Origin: Streptomyces griseoincarnatus
GTDB taxonomy: Bacteria; Actinomycetota; Actinomycetes; Streptomycetales; Streptomycetaceae
Assembly: GCA_014649575.1 (NCBI GenBank)
Contig: BMTH01000012.1
Coordinates: forward strand, 124,001 to 188,000
Direction: 5' to 3'
DNA: 64,000 nucleotides
The notes beneath the pieces were generated by a model. That model did no database searches. It had not been told where the DNA came from and was given only the letters and a program-made list of their open reading frames with translations. Of the stretch, positions 8,873-16,317 are shown in pieces; the first letter of the stretch is position 1; each line of letters begins with the position of its first letter. The position numbers and the translations under genes were made by a program.

Positions 8873-9109
8873 TCAGTCGTGCAGGCCGCGGGCCGCTGTC
8901 CAGGTGTCCGGGCCGCCGCCGCGCCACTCGACGAGCGGGGACTGCCGCAGCCAGTTGTCGTCGGTGTCGTCCCGTCCGGCCAGCCGCAGGAACTCCACGA
9001 CGTCCAGAAGGGTGTAGGCCATGCCCAGGAAGTGCGGGCCCGCGCGGACCCGGCGGCCGCCGTCGCCGGCGGGCGGGTAGATCACGACGGTCTTCTGGTC
9101 GCTCGCCAT
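8873..9109 (-). CDS. Small hypothetical protein
   Basis: A 78-residue soluble protein beginning MASDQKTVVIYPPAGDGGRR. It has a beta-rich start, a helix (HFLGMAYTLLDVVEFLRLAG) and an aromatic C-terminal part (LVEWRGGGPDTW). Codon use is consistent with a real gene. It lies 31 bp upstream of the Nudix gene on the same strand, so co-transcription is likely. I do not recognise the family. Confidence 0.6.
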   Translation of the reverse strand: MASDQKTVVIYPPAGDGGRRVRAGPHFLGMAYTLLDVVEFLRLAGRDDTDDNWLRQSPLVEWRGGGPDTWTAARGLHD

Positions 9110-9173
9110 GGGTCCAGCGTGCACGGGGCGGCAGGGGCGCGCATGCGGGCGCGGGCCCGCCGCGACAGCGGGG

Positions 9174-10370
9174 TCAGCCGCTCACCAGGCTCGGCTCGGG
9201 GACCGGCCGGCCTGGGAAGGAGCGGTCGCCGAAGAGGATGCGGGCCGCCGCGGCGCGGCCGGGCGGGGTGCGCAGGAGAGTGAACGCCGCGGTGGTCGCG
9301 GCGGGCGTCCGGATGTGCGCGAGTCCGGTGCGCAGCGCCAGCCGGCCGCGGAAGCGGGAGCGGAGGGAGGCGCCGCTGTAGTGGGTCAGGGGGTGCGGGG
9401 CGCCGGTGCGCAGGGCGTCGTCGAGGACCTGGGCGGCCAGGTCGGACAGGCGCAGGCACGGGTCGAGGCCGCCGGCGGTGAGCGGGGAGACCGCGCCGGC
9501 CGCATCCCCGACGAGCAGTCCGTCCGCGCAGCCGATGCGGCGCAGCACCCCGCCGACGGGTATCGGACCGCCGCGCCGCTCCACCGTGTCGGGGCGGCGC
9601 ACACCCTTCAGGCCTGGGGCATGGGCGCTGAAGCGTTCCATGGCGCGGCGCAGGCCGTCGGGGAAGCGGTCGGCGTACCCGGCGACGCCGACGTGGGCGT
9701 GCTCCCCGTCGTTGACCGCCCACGCGAGGTATCCCGGGGCGACCCGGGGGTCGAGGACGCAGTGGAAGGTGGGCGGTTCACCGTCCGGGGAGACCGGGAA
9801 GACCTCCTCGGCCCCGACCAGCAGATGGCGGTTGCGGTCGAGACCGAGGTCGCGGGCGACGCTCGACCGGGCGCCGTCCGCACCGACGACGTACCGGGCG
9901 CGGACGCGGAAGGGCCCCTCGCGGCCGGCCAGGTGGTACGTCCCGTCGTGCCGGCCGGCGTAGCGGGTGCCCAGCGCGAGCCGCACGCCCGCCTCCACGG
10001 CGACCGCGGCCGAGGTCTCGTACAGCCCCGCCATGTCGCCGACGCGGAACTCGTCCCGGTCGCTGACCAGGGCGACGGGGCGGCTCAGGCTGGGCGGATA
10101 GAGCAGCATGCGCCGGATGGGCGGGCCGAGGTGGCGCTCGGGCAGCGGGAAGTCGTCGAGCGTCTTGCGCACGAAGATCCCGGTGGTGCGGATCGCTCCG
10201 GCCAGGGTGGTGCGCCGGTCCACGAGGAGGACGTCGTGTCCTTGCCGGGCGAGGCGCGTGGCGACGTGCAGCCCGGCCAGGCCGGCCCCGACGACCAGCA
10301 CGTCGGTACGGGTCGCGCCTCCGGATCCCGGACGGGCGGCGGGCGCGGGGGCAGGGGCGGCTGAGGGCAT
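9174..10370 (-). CDS. FAD-dependent oxidoreductase, geranylgeranyl-reductase/monooxygenase type
   Basis: A flavoprotein of 398 residues. After a Pro/Ala-rich leader, TDVLVVGAGLAGLHVATRLA is the dinucleotide-binding GxGxxG motif and LLVDRRT ends strand 2. YVVGADGARSSVARDLGL is the DG motif, and GLLVGDAAGAVSPLTAGGLD is the second FAD motif (GD). This set is shared by geranylgeranyl reductases and para-hydroxybenzoate-hydroxylase-fold monooxygenases. The extra C-terminal region fits the reductase branch slightly better, but the substrate is unknown. The start at 10370 has GGAGC upstream. A strong 17-bp palindrome lies about 90 bp upstream. Confidence 0.78.
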   Translation of the reverse strand: MPSAAPAPAPAARPGSGGATRTDVLVVGAGLAGLHVATRLARQGHDVLLVDRRTTLAGAIRTTGIFVRKTLDDFPLPERHLGPPIRRMLLYPPSLSRPVALVSDRDEFRVGDMAGLYETSAAVAVEAGVRLALGTRYAGRHDGTYHLAGREGPFRVRARYVVGADGARSSVARDLGLDRNRHLLVGAEEVFPVSPDGEPPTFHCVLDPRVAPGYLAWAVNDGEHAHVGVAGYADRFPDGLRRAMERFSAHAPGLKGVRRPDTVERRGGPIPVGGVLRRIGCADGLLVGDAAGAVSPLTAGGLDPCLRLSDLAAQVLDDALRTGAPHPLTHYSGASLRSRFRGRLALRTGLAHIRTPAATTAAFTLLRTPPGRAAAARILFGDRSFPGRPVPEPSLVSG

Positions 10371-10459
10371 GGGCGCTCCAAGGCTCGAGGCGCAGACAGG
10401 GTGCGCGATGCCGGAGGCACCGCGCAGCACCTTCGCACCGATCGAATGACGATGGGAAG

Positions 10460-10476
10460 CTATCGAAATTCGATAG
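10460..10476. promoter_or_regulatory. 17-bp perfect palindrome, probable operator
   Basis: CTATCGAAATTCGATAG has 8-bp perfect arms around one base, is AT-rich in a very GC-rich background, and lies in the divergent promoter region between the FAD oxidoreductase gene (starts 10370, minus) and the small gene at 10608 (plus). This looks like the binding site of a dimeric repressor. No regulator gene is adjacent. Confidence 0.6.
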
Positions 10477-10607
10477 GTACGGCAAGTGCGGGTCCCGTCC
10501 GTGCGGGGCCATCAGGGTGGCCGCGGGCCGTGTCGGGCACCCGTACCCCTAGGGCGCTGGCCATCCTGGGCCGTGCGGCGCCTTCCGGAGCGAACAAGGA
10601 GTACGGC

Positions 10608-10823
10608 ATGTCCATGGACTCGGTCGAGCGATTCCTCACGGCCCTGGACCCGGATCACCGGGAGGCCGTCAGCGCGAAACCCCACGAGGAGCAGCAGCGG
10701 CTCGCCGACGCCTGGGAGCGGGAGCTGGCGGACGACACGGAACTGGACACCCTGGACGAGCTGTCCCCGCCGGCCGCGGAGGCCGAGGCGGCCCGCCGCG
10801 TCCTCGGCCTGGAGACGGGGTGA
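10608..10823 (+). CDS. Small acidic hypothetical protein
   Basis: A 71-residue acidic, mostly helical protein (MSMDSVERFLTALDPDHREA at the start). AAGGAG is well placed before the ATG. There is no Cys and no membrane segment. Its stop overlaps the GTG of the next gene by 3 bp, suggesting coupled translation. The family is unknown to me. Confidence 0.6.
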   Translation: MSMDSVERFLTALDPDHREAVSAKPHEEQQRLADAWERELADDTELDTLDELSPPAAEAEAARRVLGLETG

Positions 10824-11191
10824 GGCCCGGCCCTGCGGACCCGGGACAGGTGCTGCACGAGCACGCCGGCTGCTGGACGGATCCTCCGCCGGTCGCGGCG
10901 GACAGCGTGACGCTCCTCCACCAGTCGGCCGTCGCCCCGTGGGCGGGCGGGCTGCGGCAGGGCGCCGACGGCGGGGTGGAACAGGGCGATCCCGACCCGC
11001 GTCCGGAGGAGGAGATCGCCGCCTCGGTCGTGGCCGCCGATCCGGAACCGGACGAGGGGGACGGGCGGACACCGGCCGATCCGGTCGAGGGGGTGGCCGC
11101 GTTCGTCACGGCCGTGCGGGACACCTGGCTGCGGGGCGACCGGGACGCGGTGCGGTCGGCCGGGCCGGTGGGCAGCTCCAGGTTCCTCTGA
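10820..11191 (+). CDS. Hypothetical protein coupled to the preceding small gene
   Basis: A 123-residue acidic protein. The GTG start overlaps the stop of the upstream gene (GTGA arrangement), and nearly all codons end in G or C, which supports a real gene. The middle is Asp/Glu/Pro-rich (DPDPRPEEEI, DPEPDEGDG), probably disordered, and it ends in a predicted helix EGVAAFVTAVRDTWLRGDRD. No motif gives a function. Confidence 0.5.
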   Translation: MRPGPADPGQVLHEHAGCWTDPPPVAADSVTLLHQSAVAPWAGGLRQGADGGVEQGDPDPRPEEEIAASVVAADPEPDEGDGRTPADPVEGVAAFVTAVRDTWLRGDRDAVRSAGPVGSSRFL

Positions 11192-11220
11192 TGCGGTCGC
11201 GCGGCCACGGGACACGTGAT

Positions 11221-11320
11221 CAGGTCACGCGCACGGTCCCGCGTGTCCAGGTCACGGTCCCGCGCGCCCAGGTCACAAGGACGGTTCCGCGCGCCGCCCC
11301 GCGCGCCGCCCCGCGCGGTG
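11221..11320. repeat. Short imperfect direct repeats
   Basis: The unit CAGGTCAC followed by a (G)CACGGTCCCGCG-like run occurs three times, at 11221, 11248 and 11269, and is followed by a GCGCGCCGCCCC duplication near 11291-11312. The array covers the 3' end of the DUF998 gene on the minus strand, so the last residues of that protein (an Arg/Ala-rich tail) are encoded by repeat DNA. Confidence 0.5.
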
Positions 11321-11890
11321 CCTCAGGCACGACAGCACCACGACGAACGGCCACAGCGACTGCATGGCCGTCACCACGCGTTCGGCGACCCCCGCCATGC
11401 CGCTGCGGTGCATCTCGACGAGGAACCACACCGCCCCGGCGACCATCACGGTGGTCGCCGCGAAGGACGGCAGGGGCCGCAGCGCCCACGGCGTGCCACG
11501 GCCGGCGGTCGCGGCGAGGACGGGCCACAGGGCGAGCAGCGTGAACCCGACGGCGGCCACCGAGCCGTGCCCCAGTGAGCCGCCGCTGCTCGGGACGGGG
11601 ACCATCGCCACGGCCAGCGCCGCCACTCCCCCGCCGGCCAGCGCCACCCGCCCGGCCGCCGCGGCCGCCCGCAGTCCCCACGCGGTGAGCAGATGGCAGA
11701 CGCCCAGCGCGAGGAACGCCCCGGTCATCACCCAGGAGCCCGAGGCGCCGTAGGCCGCGAGGACGCTGATCGTCTGTGTCGCCGGGTTGTAACCCGCCCC
11801 CTCCAGCGCCGCCGAGATCGCCCAGCCCGCGATCAACAGCAGCGGCGCGCACCCCGACGAGAACAGAACCCACCTGGGAACCAGCAGCAT
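11273..11890 (-). CDS. DUF998 membrane protein
   Basis: A 205-residue integral membrane protein with about six hydrophobic helices. ALEGAGYNPATQTISVLAAY is the DUF998 signature loop, and SWVMTGAFLALGVCHLLTAWGL starts the next helix pair. Function is unproven for the family. The protein ends in a short Arg-rich tail made by the adjacent repeats, and homologues may end earlier. The start ATG at 11890 opens on a standard first helix (CAPLLLIAGWAISAA). Confidence 0.8.
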   Translation of the reverse strand: MLLVPRWVLFSSGCAPLLLIAGWAISAALEGAGYNPATQTISVLAAYGASGSWVMTGAFLALGVCHLLTAWGLRAAAAAGRVALAGGGVAALAVAMVPVPSSGGSLGHGSVAAVGFTLLALWPVLAATAGRGTPWALRPLPSFAATTVMVAGAVWFLVEMHRSGMAGVAERVVTAMQSLWPFVVVLSCLRHRAGRRAGRRAEPSL

Positions 11891-12127
11891 TGGACCACCA
11901 TAAGCGGATCAACCAGCCCGTACCGATCCAACTCCACCCTGCCTGAAACTTCCCGAGATGAGCGGTTCGTCTCTTCGGCGTAAGGTGATTGCCGTGCATC
12001 CGGCCGCGGCCACGAGCTGCGGCCGCAGTCCCTCCGGCCGACCGGAATCCGCCCTCGCGCCCTGCCGCGCGCCTGCGGTCGCGCACCGGCCCGGCCGCCT
12101 CAGCCCCCATCATGCGGAGGACCGACC

Positions 12128-12958
12128 ATGGGCACGGTGACGACTTCTGACGGGACGGCCATCTTCTACAAGGACTGGGGTCCGCGAGACGGACAGCCCC
12201 TCGTCTTCCACCACGGCTGGCCACTCAGCGCCGACGACTGGGACGCCCAGATGCTGTTCTTCCTGCAGCACGGCTACCGGGTGATCGCCCATGACCGGCG
12301 TGGCCACGGACGCTCCGACCAGACGGCCGGCGGACACGAGATGGACACGTACGCGGCCGACGTCGCGGCGCTGACCGACGCGCTCGACCTGCGCGACGCC
12401 GTGCACATAGGACACTCCACCGGCGGCGGTGAGGTGACGCGGTACGTGGCGCGCGCCAAGCCGGGCCGTGTCGCGAAAGCGGTGCTCGTGAGCGCGGTTC
12501 CGCCCGTCATGGTCAAGTCCGACAGCAACCCGGGCGGCACGCCGATCGAGGTCTTCGACGGCTTCCGCGCCCAACTCGCCGCCAACCGCGCCGAGCTCTA
12601 CGTCGAGATCGCCTCGGGCCCGTTCTACGGCTTCAACCGGCCGGGCGCTCAGGCGTCCCAGGGACTGATCGACAACTGGTGGCGGCAGGGGATGACGGGG
12701 GCGGCGAACGCCCACTACGAGTGCATCAAGGCCTTCTCGGAGACCGACTTCACCGAGGACCTGAAGGAGATCGAGGTGCCGGTGCTGGTCATGCACGGTA
12801 CGGACGACCAGATCGTGCCGTACGACGATGCGGCCCCGCTGACGGTGAAGCTGCTGAAGAACGGCACGCTGAAGACCTACGAGGGTTATCCGCACGGCAT
12901 GCTGTCGGTTTATCCCGATGAGCTCAACGCGGCGATCCTGGAGTGGCTCAAGTCGTAG
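12128..12958 (+). CDS. Alpha/beta-hydrolase, non-haem chloroperoxidase/arylesterase family
   Basis: A cofactor-free hydrolase that can act as an esterase and as a perhydrolase. The catalytic triad is visible: Ser97 in GHSTGGGE, Asp in GTDDQIVP at about 226-227, and His256 in YPHGM. VFHHGWPLSADDWDAQM supplies the oxyanion hole and RVIAHDRRGHGRSDQ is the usual strand 4 region. The 276-residue length matches the family. GGAGG precedes the ATG by a normal distance. A strong hairpin lies 16 bp after the stop, so it is probably transcribed alone. Confidence 0.92.
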   Translation: MGTVTTSDGTAIFYKDWGPRDGQPLVFHHGWPLSADDWDAQMLFFLQHGYRVIAHDRRGHGRSDQTAGGHEMDTYAADVAALTDALDLRDAVHIGHSTGGGEVTRYVARAKPGRVAKAVLVSAVPPVMVKSDSNPGGTPIEVFDGFRAQLAANRAELYVEIASGPFYGFNRPGAQASQGLIDNWWRQGMTGAANAHYECIKAFSETDFTEDLKEIEVPVLVMHGTDDQIVPYDDAAPLTVKLLKNGTLKTYEGYPHGMLSVYPDELNAAILEWLKS

Positions 12959-12974
12959 CGGGCGGTGGGCAGTC

Positions 12975-13013
12975 GGCCCCGCGCCGGTCCCTCACGGAGA
13001 CCGGCGCGGGGCC
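12975..13013. terminator. 15-bp stem terminator after the hydrolase gene
   Basis: GGCCCCGCGCCGGTC at 12975-12989 pairs perfectly with 12999-13013 across a 9-nt loop. It sits between the convergent hydrolase (ends 12958, plus) and TetR gene (ends 13054, minus), so it can stop transcription from both sides. Confidence 0.8.
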
Positions 13014-13053
13014 ACTGTGCCGTCGGACGCCGGGTCGCGGAGGCGCCCGGCCG

Positions 13054-13665
13054 TCAGCAGAGCGTGGCGATCGCCGTGCGGGACAGGAACCGTTCCGCGC
13101 GCTCCCACGACCAGCCGTTCTCGACGACCAGGGTGCGCCAGCCGGAGGGACCGAACCAGAACCACAGCAGGTGGACCGTCTCTTCTCCGGACGCCGCCGG
13201 ACGCGCCGTGAGCGCGTCCAGGTGGGCGGCGACGTCGCGTAGCGCCTTGCGGTACTCCCCGGTGGCGCGTTCCCACAGCTCCTCGGCCTGTTCGTGCGCC
13301 GGGAGCGCCTTGCGGATGGCCTCGTGGACGAGGAACTGTCCCTCGTTGCCGTGGCGGGTGGCCGCGGCGAGTTCCCGCAGCAGCTCCCGCGGGTCGGTCA
13401 GGACCAGCAGGCGTGCCACGGCTTCTTCGTGGCCCGACGCCGTCACGCCCTGGTCGACGATCCGGTCGAGGATGTCGCTCTTGCTGCCGACGCTCGCGAA
13501 GACCGTCTTCGGGGAGACGCCGGCCGCGGCGGCGATGTCCGGCACGGTGACCCGCCCGTAGCCCCGCCCGGCGAACAGCTCGGCCGCGCACATGAGGATC
13601 TGCTCGCGGGTGCGGGCCGCCGCCTGCTGACGCAGCGGAGAGGCATAGGCGCGCTTGGTTGCCAT
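13054..13665 (-). CDS. TetR-family transcriptional regulator
   Basis: A 203-residue dimeric repressor-type protein. The N-terminal helix-turn-helix is clear: ARTREQILMCAAELFAGRGY then VTVPDIAAAAGVSPKTVFA at about residues 18-60. The C-terminal ligand domain ends with WFWFGPSGWRTLVVENGWSW, an unusually Trp-rich segment. The start at 13665 (MATKRAYASPL) is preferred over one 8 codons upstream. It diverges from the SnoaL-like gene, with an imperfect palindrome between them, so it probably controls that gene and itself. Confidence 0.85.
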   Translation of the reverse strand: MATKRAYASPLRQQAAARTREQILMCAAELFAGRGYGRVTVPDIAAAAGVSPKTVFASVGSKSDILDRIVDQGVTASGHEEAVARLLVLTDPRELLRELAAATRHGNEGQFLVHEAIRKALPAHEQAEELWERATGEYRKALRDVAAHLDALTARPAASGEETVHLLWFWFGPSGWRTLVVENGWSWERAERFLSRTAIATLC

Positions 13666-13709
13666 GGGCCTCACTCTAACCGCGCTCACCTCTTCGACAG
13701 GTGTTCGGA

Positions 13710-13740
13710 ATATTCATTAGGTGTGCAGTAACCTCAATAT
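13710..13740. promoter_or_regulatory. Imperfect palindrome between TetR and SnoaL-like genes
   Basis: ATATTCATTAGGT at 13710-13722 and ACCTCAATAT at 13731-13740 form an interrupted inverted repeat in an AT-rich island. The position in the 113-bp divergent promoter fits the operator of the adjacent TetR regulator. Confidence 0.5.
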
Positions 13741-13778
13741 CGCAACCGCACCGAACCCCTTACGGGAAGGCGTGACCG

Positions 13779-14333
13779 ATGGGCATGTCATCAAGAGAGC
13801 TGGCGCAGGGTCTCTTCCGCGTTCTGGAGACCGGCGACCCGGCACTGGCCGCGGACGTGGTCCACGACCGCTTCGTCAACCGCGAGGCCGCGGTCGCCCC
13901 GGCCGCCTGCTCGCTCGGCGGACCGGCCGGCGTTATCGCCTCCTCGGCCTGGCTGCGCAGCGCCTTCGAGGACCTGCGTCTCCCCATCGACGCCATGGCG
14001 GAGGACGGGGACCGCGTGTGGGTGCGGCTGCGGATGCAGGGACGGCACACCGGTCCGTTCGTGCGGTACCGCGACGGACGGCTGGACCAGGCGGTGCCGC
14101 CCGCCGGCCGGGAGATCGACTGCGAGCAGGTCCACGTGCTCGGTCTGAAGGAAGGCCGGATCGTGAGGCACGAGGCGGTGCGGGACGACGTGACGATGCT
14201 GCAGCAGTTGGGCGTGTTCCCGCCGTCCCCCGCGGTGGCGCTGCGGATGGCCGCCTGGAAGGTGGGCGGCCGGGCCGCCCGGGCGGCGGAGGAGGTCACG
14301 CGGCGCGCCGCGGAGGCGGCATCCTCGGTGTGA
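13779..14333 (+). CDS. SnoaL-like / ester cyclase-type protein
   Basis: A 184-residue protein with the NTF2-like fold used by polyketide cyclases (SnoaL) and many unrelated small enzymes. LFRVLETGDPALAADVVHDRFVNRE is the typical first helix pair; VIASSAWLRSAFEDLRLPID and GDRVWVRLRMQGRHTGPF are the usual core. The last 35 residues (AAWKVGGRAARAAEEVTRRAA) form an extra basic helix not normally part of the domain. No polyketide cluster is nearby, so a biosynthetic role is not indicated. It is probably regulated by the divergent TetR gene. Confidence 0.72.
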   Translation: MGMSSRELAQGLFRVLETGDPALAADVVHDRFVNREAAVAPAACSLGGPAGVIASSAWLRSAFEDLRLPIDAMAEDGDRVWVRLRMQGRHTGPFVRYRDGRLDQAVPPAGREIDCEQVHVLGLKEGRIVRHEAVRDDVTMLQQLGVFPPSPAVALRMAAWKVGGRAARAAEEVTRRAAEAASSV

Positions 14334-14424
14334 CAGCGCGCCGCCCGTGGGGCGGGAGGAGAATGCCGGTGGCCAGGGCTGTCCGGGATGCGGGAGCCGT
14401 GAGCGGTGTGCGAGGTGAAGGCGG

Positions 14425-15396
14425 ATGGAGCGGCGGGAGCACCGCGTCGGGGTGCTGGTCTTCGACGGCATGAAGATGCTGGACCTGTCCGGCCCCGCCG
14501 AGGTGTTCAGCGAGGCGAACCGGTTCGGCGCCGACTACCGGCTCAGCATCGTCTCGGTCGGCGGGAAACCGGCGCGGTCGTCGATCGGCGTGCCGGTGCC
14601 GGCCGACGCGGACGCGCTGGACGCCCCGGCCTTCGACACTTTTCTGGTGGTCGGCGGTGACGCGCTGCCCACCTCCCCCGTCGACCCCGCGCTCAGCACC
14701 GCCGCAGCGGGGCTGGCCGCGCGGGCGGGGCGGATCGCGTCGATCTGCACGGGCGCGTTCGTGCTCGGCGCGGCCGGTCTCCTCGACGGCAGGCGGGCCA
14801 CCACGCACTGGCAGCACACCGCGCTGCTGGCCCGCCGCCACCCGGCGGCCCGTGTGGAGCCCGACGCGATCTTCGTCAACGACGGCGGCACGTACACCTC
14901 GGCCGGGGTCACCGCGGGCATCGACCTGGCGCTGGCCCTGGTGGAGGACGATCACGGGAGCGATCTGACGCGCGGTGTCGCCCGCTCGCTGGTGGTGTAC
15001 ATGCAGCGCGCGGGCGGCCAGTCGCAGTTCTCCGCCTCGTTGCATGGGCCCGCCCCGCAGACACCCGTGCTGCGGCTCGTGCAGGACGCGGTGCAGGCGG
15101 ACCCGACGGGCGACCACACGGCGGAGTCCCTCGCGGCACGCGTCCGGATGAGCCCGCGCCACCTGACCCGGCTGTTCCGCGCGGAACTGGACACCACACC
15201 CATGAAGTACGTGGAACTGATCCGCTTCGACATGGCGAAGGCCCTGCTGGACGCGGGGCACAACGCGACCGAGGCGGCGGCCCGTTCGGGGTTCCCCAGC
15301 TACGAGAGTCTGCGGCGGGCCTTCGCACGCCATCTGGGGGTGTCCCCCACGCGGTACCGGCAGCGGTTCGCTTCGACGAGGGCGGACGCGCCCTGA
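14425..15396 (+). CDS. GlxA-family regulator (DJ-1/PfpI plus AraC HTH)
   Basis: A 323-residue transcription factor. Residues about 7-185 form the DJ-1/PfpI domain (VGVLVFDGMKMLDLSGPAEV, and the nucleophile-elbow-like IASICTGAFVLGAAGLLDGR, which keeps the Cys). About 215-315 is the AraC DNA-binding domain with two HTHs: TAESLAARVRMSPRHLTRLF and ATEAAARSGFPSYESLRRAF. GlxA-type regulators usually control small catabolic or detoxification operons. The likely target is the HD-domain gene 140 bp downstream on the same strand. Confidence 0.88.
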   Translation: MERREHRVGVLVFDGMKMLDLSGPAEVFSEANRFGADYRLSIVSVGGKPARSSIGVPVPADADALDAPAFDTFLVVGGDALPTSPVDPALSTAAAGLAARAGRIASICTGAFVLGAAGLLDGRRATTHWQHTALLARRHPAARVEPDAIFVNDGGTYTSAGVTAGIDLALALVEDDHGSDLTRGVARSLVVYMQRAGGQSQFSASLHGPAPQTPVLRLVQDAVQADPTGDHTAESLAARVRMSPRHLTRLFRAELDTTPMKYVELIRFDMAKALLDAGHNATEAAARSGFPSYESLRRAFARHLGVSPTRYRQRFASTRADAP

Positions 15397-15535
15397 GCGG
15401 TCGGGCCTCGGATGTCCGGCGCGGGACCCGGTGTCCGTTTCCGAGGGGTTGTCGGCCGTCCCCGAGCGGCGGCGGACGGGGCCGTCGTCGCATGGTGGAG
15501 GCGTTCCGGTCACCCCGACCCCCTTGGAGGCCGTC

Positions 15536-16174
15536 ATGAGCGAGAAACTCGCCGGTGTCACGATCCCGGACAGCGCCCTGGCGCGGGAGGCCACCGAGCT
15601 GATCCGCGACACCACCCCGCCGCTGATCTACCACCACTCCCGCCGGGTGTTCCTGTTCGGCAGCCTCCAGGCCGCGGCGCGCGGACTCCACCCCGACCCC
15701 GAACTGCTCTACGTGGCCGCCCTGTTCCACGACACCGGGCTGGTGGAGCCGTACCGCTCCGACGACCAGCGGTTCGAGATGGACGGCGCCGACCAGGCCA
15801 GGGCGTTCCTGCTGGACCACGGGCTGTCCGAGGGCGACGCGAACACCGTGTGGACGGCCGTCGCACTGCACACCACCCCCGAAGTGCCGTACAGGATGGC
15901 CCCCGAGGTCGCGGCGACGACGGCGGGCGTGGAGACGGACGTACTGGGCCTGCACCTGGACGGCCTCACCCGCGCCCAGATCGACGAGGTCACCGCCGCG
16001 CATCCGCGGCCGGACTTCAAGCGCCAGATCCTCCAGGCGTTCACCGACGGCTTCAGGCACCGGCCGGGCACCACCTTCGGCACGGTCAACGCGGACGTCC
16101 TGGAACACTTCGTGCCGGGGTTCCGCCGGGTCGACTTCGTCGACGTCATCCAGAACTCGGCATGGCCCGGGTAG
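15536..16174 (+). CDS. HD-domain protein (cyanamide hydratase-like phosphohydrolase)
   Basis: A 212-residue metal-dependent hydrolase of the HD superfamily. IYHHSRRVFLFGSLQA supplies the first His, LLYVAALFHDTGLVEPY holds the HD pair and VWTAVALHTTPEVP the next His. The overall arrangement matches the small HD proteins annotated as cyanamide-hydratase-like. GGAGG precedes ATG 15536; a longer frame upstream lacks a ribosome site. It follows the GlxA regulator and is closed by a hairpin at 16220-16248. Confidence 0.82.
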   Translation: MSEKLAGVTIPDSALAREATELIRDTTPPLIYHHSRRVFLFGSLQAAARGLHPDPELLYVAALFHDTGLVEPYRSDDQRFEMDGADQARAFLLDHGLSEGDANTVWTAVALHTTPEVPYRMAPEVAATTAGVETDVLGLHLDGLTRAQIDEVTAAHPRPDFKRQILQAFTDGFRHRPGTTFGTVNADVLEHFVPGFRRVDFVDVIQNSAWPG

Positions 16175-16219
16175 CCGACGGGCCGTAAGGCGTGTTGCCC
16201 GGACTCCGGTCCCGGCAGG

Positions 16220-16248
16220 CGCAGGTCACCCGTATGCGGTGACCTGCG
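16220..16248. terminator. 11-bp stem hairpin after the HD gene
   Basis: CGCAGGTCACC and its exact complement GGTGACCTGCG flank a 7-nt loop, 46 bp after the HD-domain stop and 70 bp before the BCCT start. This separates the two genes. Confidence 0.7.
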
Positions 16249-16317
16249 GGTACGCGTCCGGTGCGCGCGGCGTGCCGTACGCCGGGGGGAGCGGGGCACG
16301 CAGCATAGTGGGGCGCC

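Noticed and set aside
13779..14333. SnoaL-like gene as part of a polyketide cluster
   Set aside because: No ketosynthase, acyl carrier or other aromatic polyketide genes are nearby; the fold is widely used for other functions.
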